NCBI GenBank assembly: GCA_015259125.1
Contig: JABZGR010000041.1
Coordinates: 1 to 14,396, forward strand
DNA from: Alloprevotella tannerae
Lineage (GTDB): Bacteria; Bacteroidota; Bacteroidia; Bacteroidales; Bacteroidaceae
Reading direction: 5' to 3'
Length of the DNA: 14,396 bases
The position numbers were made by a program, and so were the translations under genes. Numbering within the stretch: position 1 is the stretch's first letter; every line of letters begins with the position of its first letter. Under the pieces are notes generated by a model. It did not search any database. It saw only the letters and a program-made list of their open reading frames with translations, and was not told the DNA's origin. Below are positions 13,724 through 14,396 of this stretch, piece by piece.

Positions 13724-13833
13724 AAACTTTCACCTATGATCGGAAAAATTCTCCTATAAGACAATTTTAATTTGCCTATAAGAAACTTCAAACTTTCACC
13801 TAAGAAACTTTCTCCGATCATAGGTGAAAGTTT
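13724..13833. repeat. 21-bp perfect inverted repeat around tandem CCTATAAG units
   Basis: Arms 13724-13744 and 13813-13833 match 21/21 as reverse complements. The 68-nt interior carries CCTATAAG at 13753 and 13775 and CCTAAGAAAC at 13799, spaced 22 and 24 nt, each leading into A/T-rich AAACTTT-like text. On the minus strand these read as IGESFLGESLKFLIG-type repeats, which I take to be a by-product of the repeat. Confidence 0.7.
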
Positions 13834-13887
13834 CAACAATCCCTATCCCTGCGCGACCGAAAAACGGCCCATTTTCGACAAAGTACG

Positions 13888-13920
13888 AAAAAACCGCGCT
13901 TTCATCAGTTGAAAACGCGG
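13888..13920 (-). terminator. Intrinsic terminator after the HU-like gene
   Basis: On the minus strand CCGCG-TTTTCA pairs with TGAAAG-CGCGG across a short loop (one mismatch), directly followed by a six-T run (13888-13893). It lies 51 nt past the stop codon. Confidence 0.78.
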
Positions 13921-13971
13921 ACTTTGTTAAATGTAATTTTTTGCCGGCACTACGCTGTGCCACCCCTTCGC

Positions 13972-14382
13972 TTACTTCGCATTCCGAATATCATCCTGCG
14001 CACCGAAGATTAAGTTGCGCTTGTCGAGAGCCATACGCATCGTACTGCTTTTCATGAACCTCACGCTCACGCGCTTAATGAGATTTGCTCCTTTTTCCTT
14101 GGCCTCTTTCGCCGTTGTCACGCCCTCGCCGTGCATCGTCAGGCGAAAAGAACCAAGATCACCTAAGCGAACCGAATTACCATCGGAGAGTGTTTGGAGA
14201 ATCTCATATTGCAGGGCGTCCAATACCGCCTTGACGGAGGCAGAAGATACGCCCGAACGTTTCTCGATGCGCCCGACAATCGTGCGCAACATCACGGGCA
14301 CGCCCGGCGCCATCTGCGGATAAAATTTCACTTGATCTTTTTTGAGCGGATTTTTCTTCGCTCTAATGACGAATTTAATCAT
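13972..14382 (-). CDS. HU/IHF-like DNA-binding protein (Bacteroidetes type)
   Basis: The 136-aa protein fits the HU-family variant common in Bacteroidales. The N-terminal strand MIKFVIRAKKNPLKKDQVKF (1-20) replaces the first helix region of classic HU. A helical dimer core follows (about 34-66, GRIEKRSGVSSASVKAVLDALQYEI), then the conserved turn NSVRLGDLGSFRLTM (about 74-88), which in HU/IHF leads into the DNA-gripping beta arm. Next is VTTAKEAKEKGANLIKRVSVRFMKS (about 93-117), which carries the arm and second strand, and a C-terminal extension to about 136 not found in 90-residue HU. Such proteins bend or coat DNA, and this one should be cytoplasmic. The start at 14382 leaves only 14 nt of window upstream, so its promoter is not visible. 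Confidence 0.92.
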   Translation of the reverse strand: MIKFVIRAKKNPLKKDQVKFYPQMAPGVPVMLRTIVGRIEKRSGVSSASVKAVLDALQYEILQTLSDGNSVRLGDLGSFRLTMHGEGVTTAKEAKEKGANLIKRVSVRFMKSSTMRMALDKRNLIFGAQDDIRNAK

Positions 14383-14396
14383 TGTGGTATAGATTT

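Larger units (their letters stand above)
12577..13971. other. 1.4-kb repeat-rich spacer
   Basis: I see no convincing gene; frames of 75-146 codons are low-complexity readings of repeats. It contains a perfect 16-nt palindrome TAAAATTGCAATTTTA (13012-13027), a TATTTTTG box on the minus strand (12971-12978) without a good -33, paired 24-nt repeats (13392-13500), a 37-nt palindrome (13521-13557), motif copy 4 (13649-13663), a 21-bp inverted repeat (13724-13833), and the HU-gene terminator (13888-13920). Confidence 0.6.

Noticed and set aside
13399..13839. 146-codon minus frame with IGESFLGESLKFLIG-type repeats
   Set aside because: It is a reading through the inverted repeat, the palindrome and the motif copies. 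The repeats explain its openness better than coding does.

Overview
The window reads as a chromosomal segment of a Bacteroidales bacterium, most likely a Prevotella-like lineage. The gene families are typical: a short GyrB, greA next to a HIT gene, a SIMPL protein, a TPR-membrane-AraC regulator, a DKNYY secreted protein, a secreted beta-helix protein ending in a GIYVVNGKKIVKK-type tail, and an HU-like protein. Several promoters also fit the Bacteroidetes consensus TTTG-N19-21-TAnnTTTG. I see no intact transposase, phage gene, rRNA or CRISPR array.

Layout. 1-49: 3' truncated tRNA-Met (minus) with a consensus promoter at 118-149. 425-1120: secreted DKNYY-repeat protein (plus), closed by a perfect 18-bp hairpin that also separates it from the convergent HIT gene. 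1327-2267: greA and a HIT hydrolase (minus), with an intrinsic terminator between them. 2605-3303: SIMPL-domain membrane protein (minus). 3304-4627: a 1.3-kb gene-poor stretch holding a 21-bp tandem repeat and a possible non-coding transcript with its own promoter and terminator. 4628-6235: TPR/TM/AraC regulator (minus). 6792-7256 and 7592-8320: a small lipoprotein and a nitroreductase-family protein (plus). 8321-9412: gene-poor, with a strong plus-strand terminator, a doubtful coding relic and a promoter-hairpin pair that may define a small RNA. 9413-11374: gyrB (minus). 11755-12576: secreted beta-helix protein (minus). 12577-13971: 1.4 kb of repeat-rich spacer. 13972-14382: HU-like DNA-binding protein (minus).

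The genes are mostly single transcription units, apart from the probable greA-HIT pair. Housekeeping genes (gyrB, greA, tRNA) are mixed with envelope or secreted proteins of unknown role. The unusual content is in the spacers. A TGCGATGAAA-containing motif recurs four times across 10 kb. There are also heptad-length tandem repeats, paired 24-nt repeats that differ only in a central 5-nt core, a 21-bp inverted repeat and a 37-nt palindrome. Two possible unannotated transcripts have consensus promoters. The AraC-type gene has its promoter so close to its start that its mRNA may be leaderless. All of this comes from reading the sequence by eye, with no database search.
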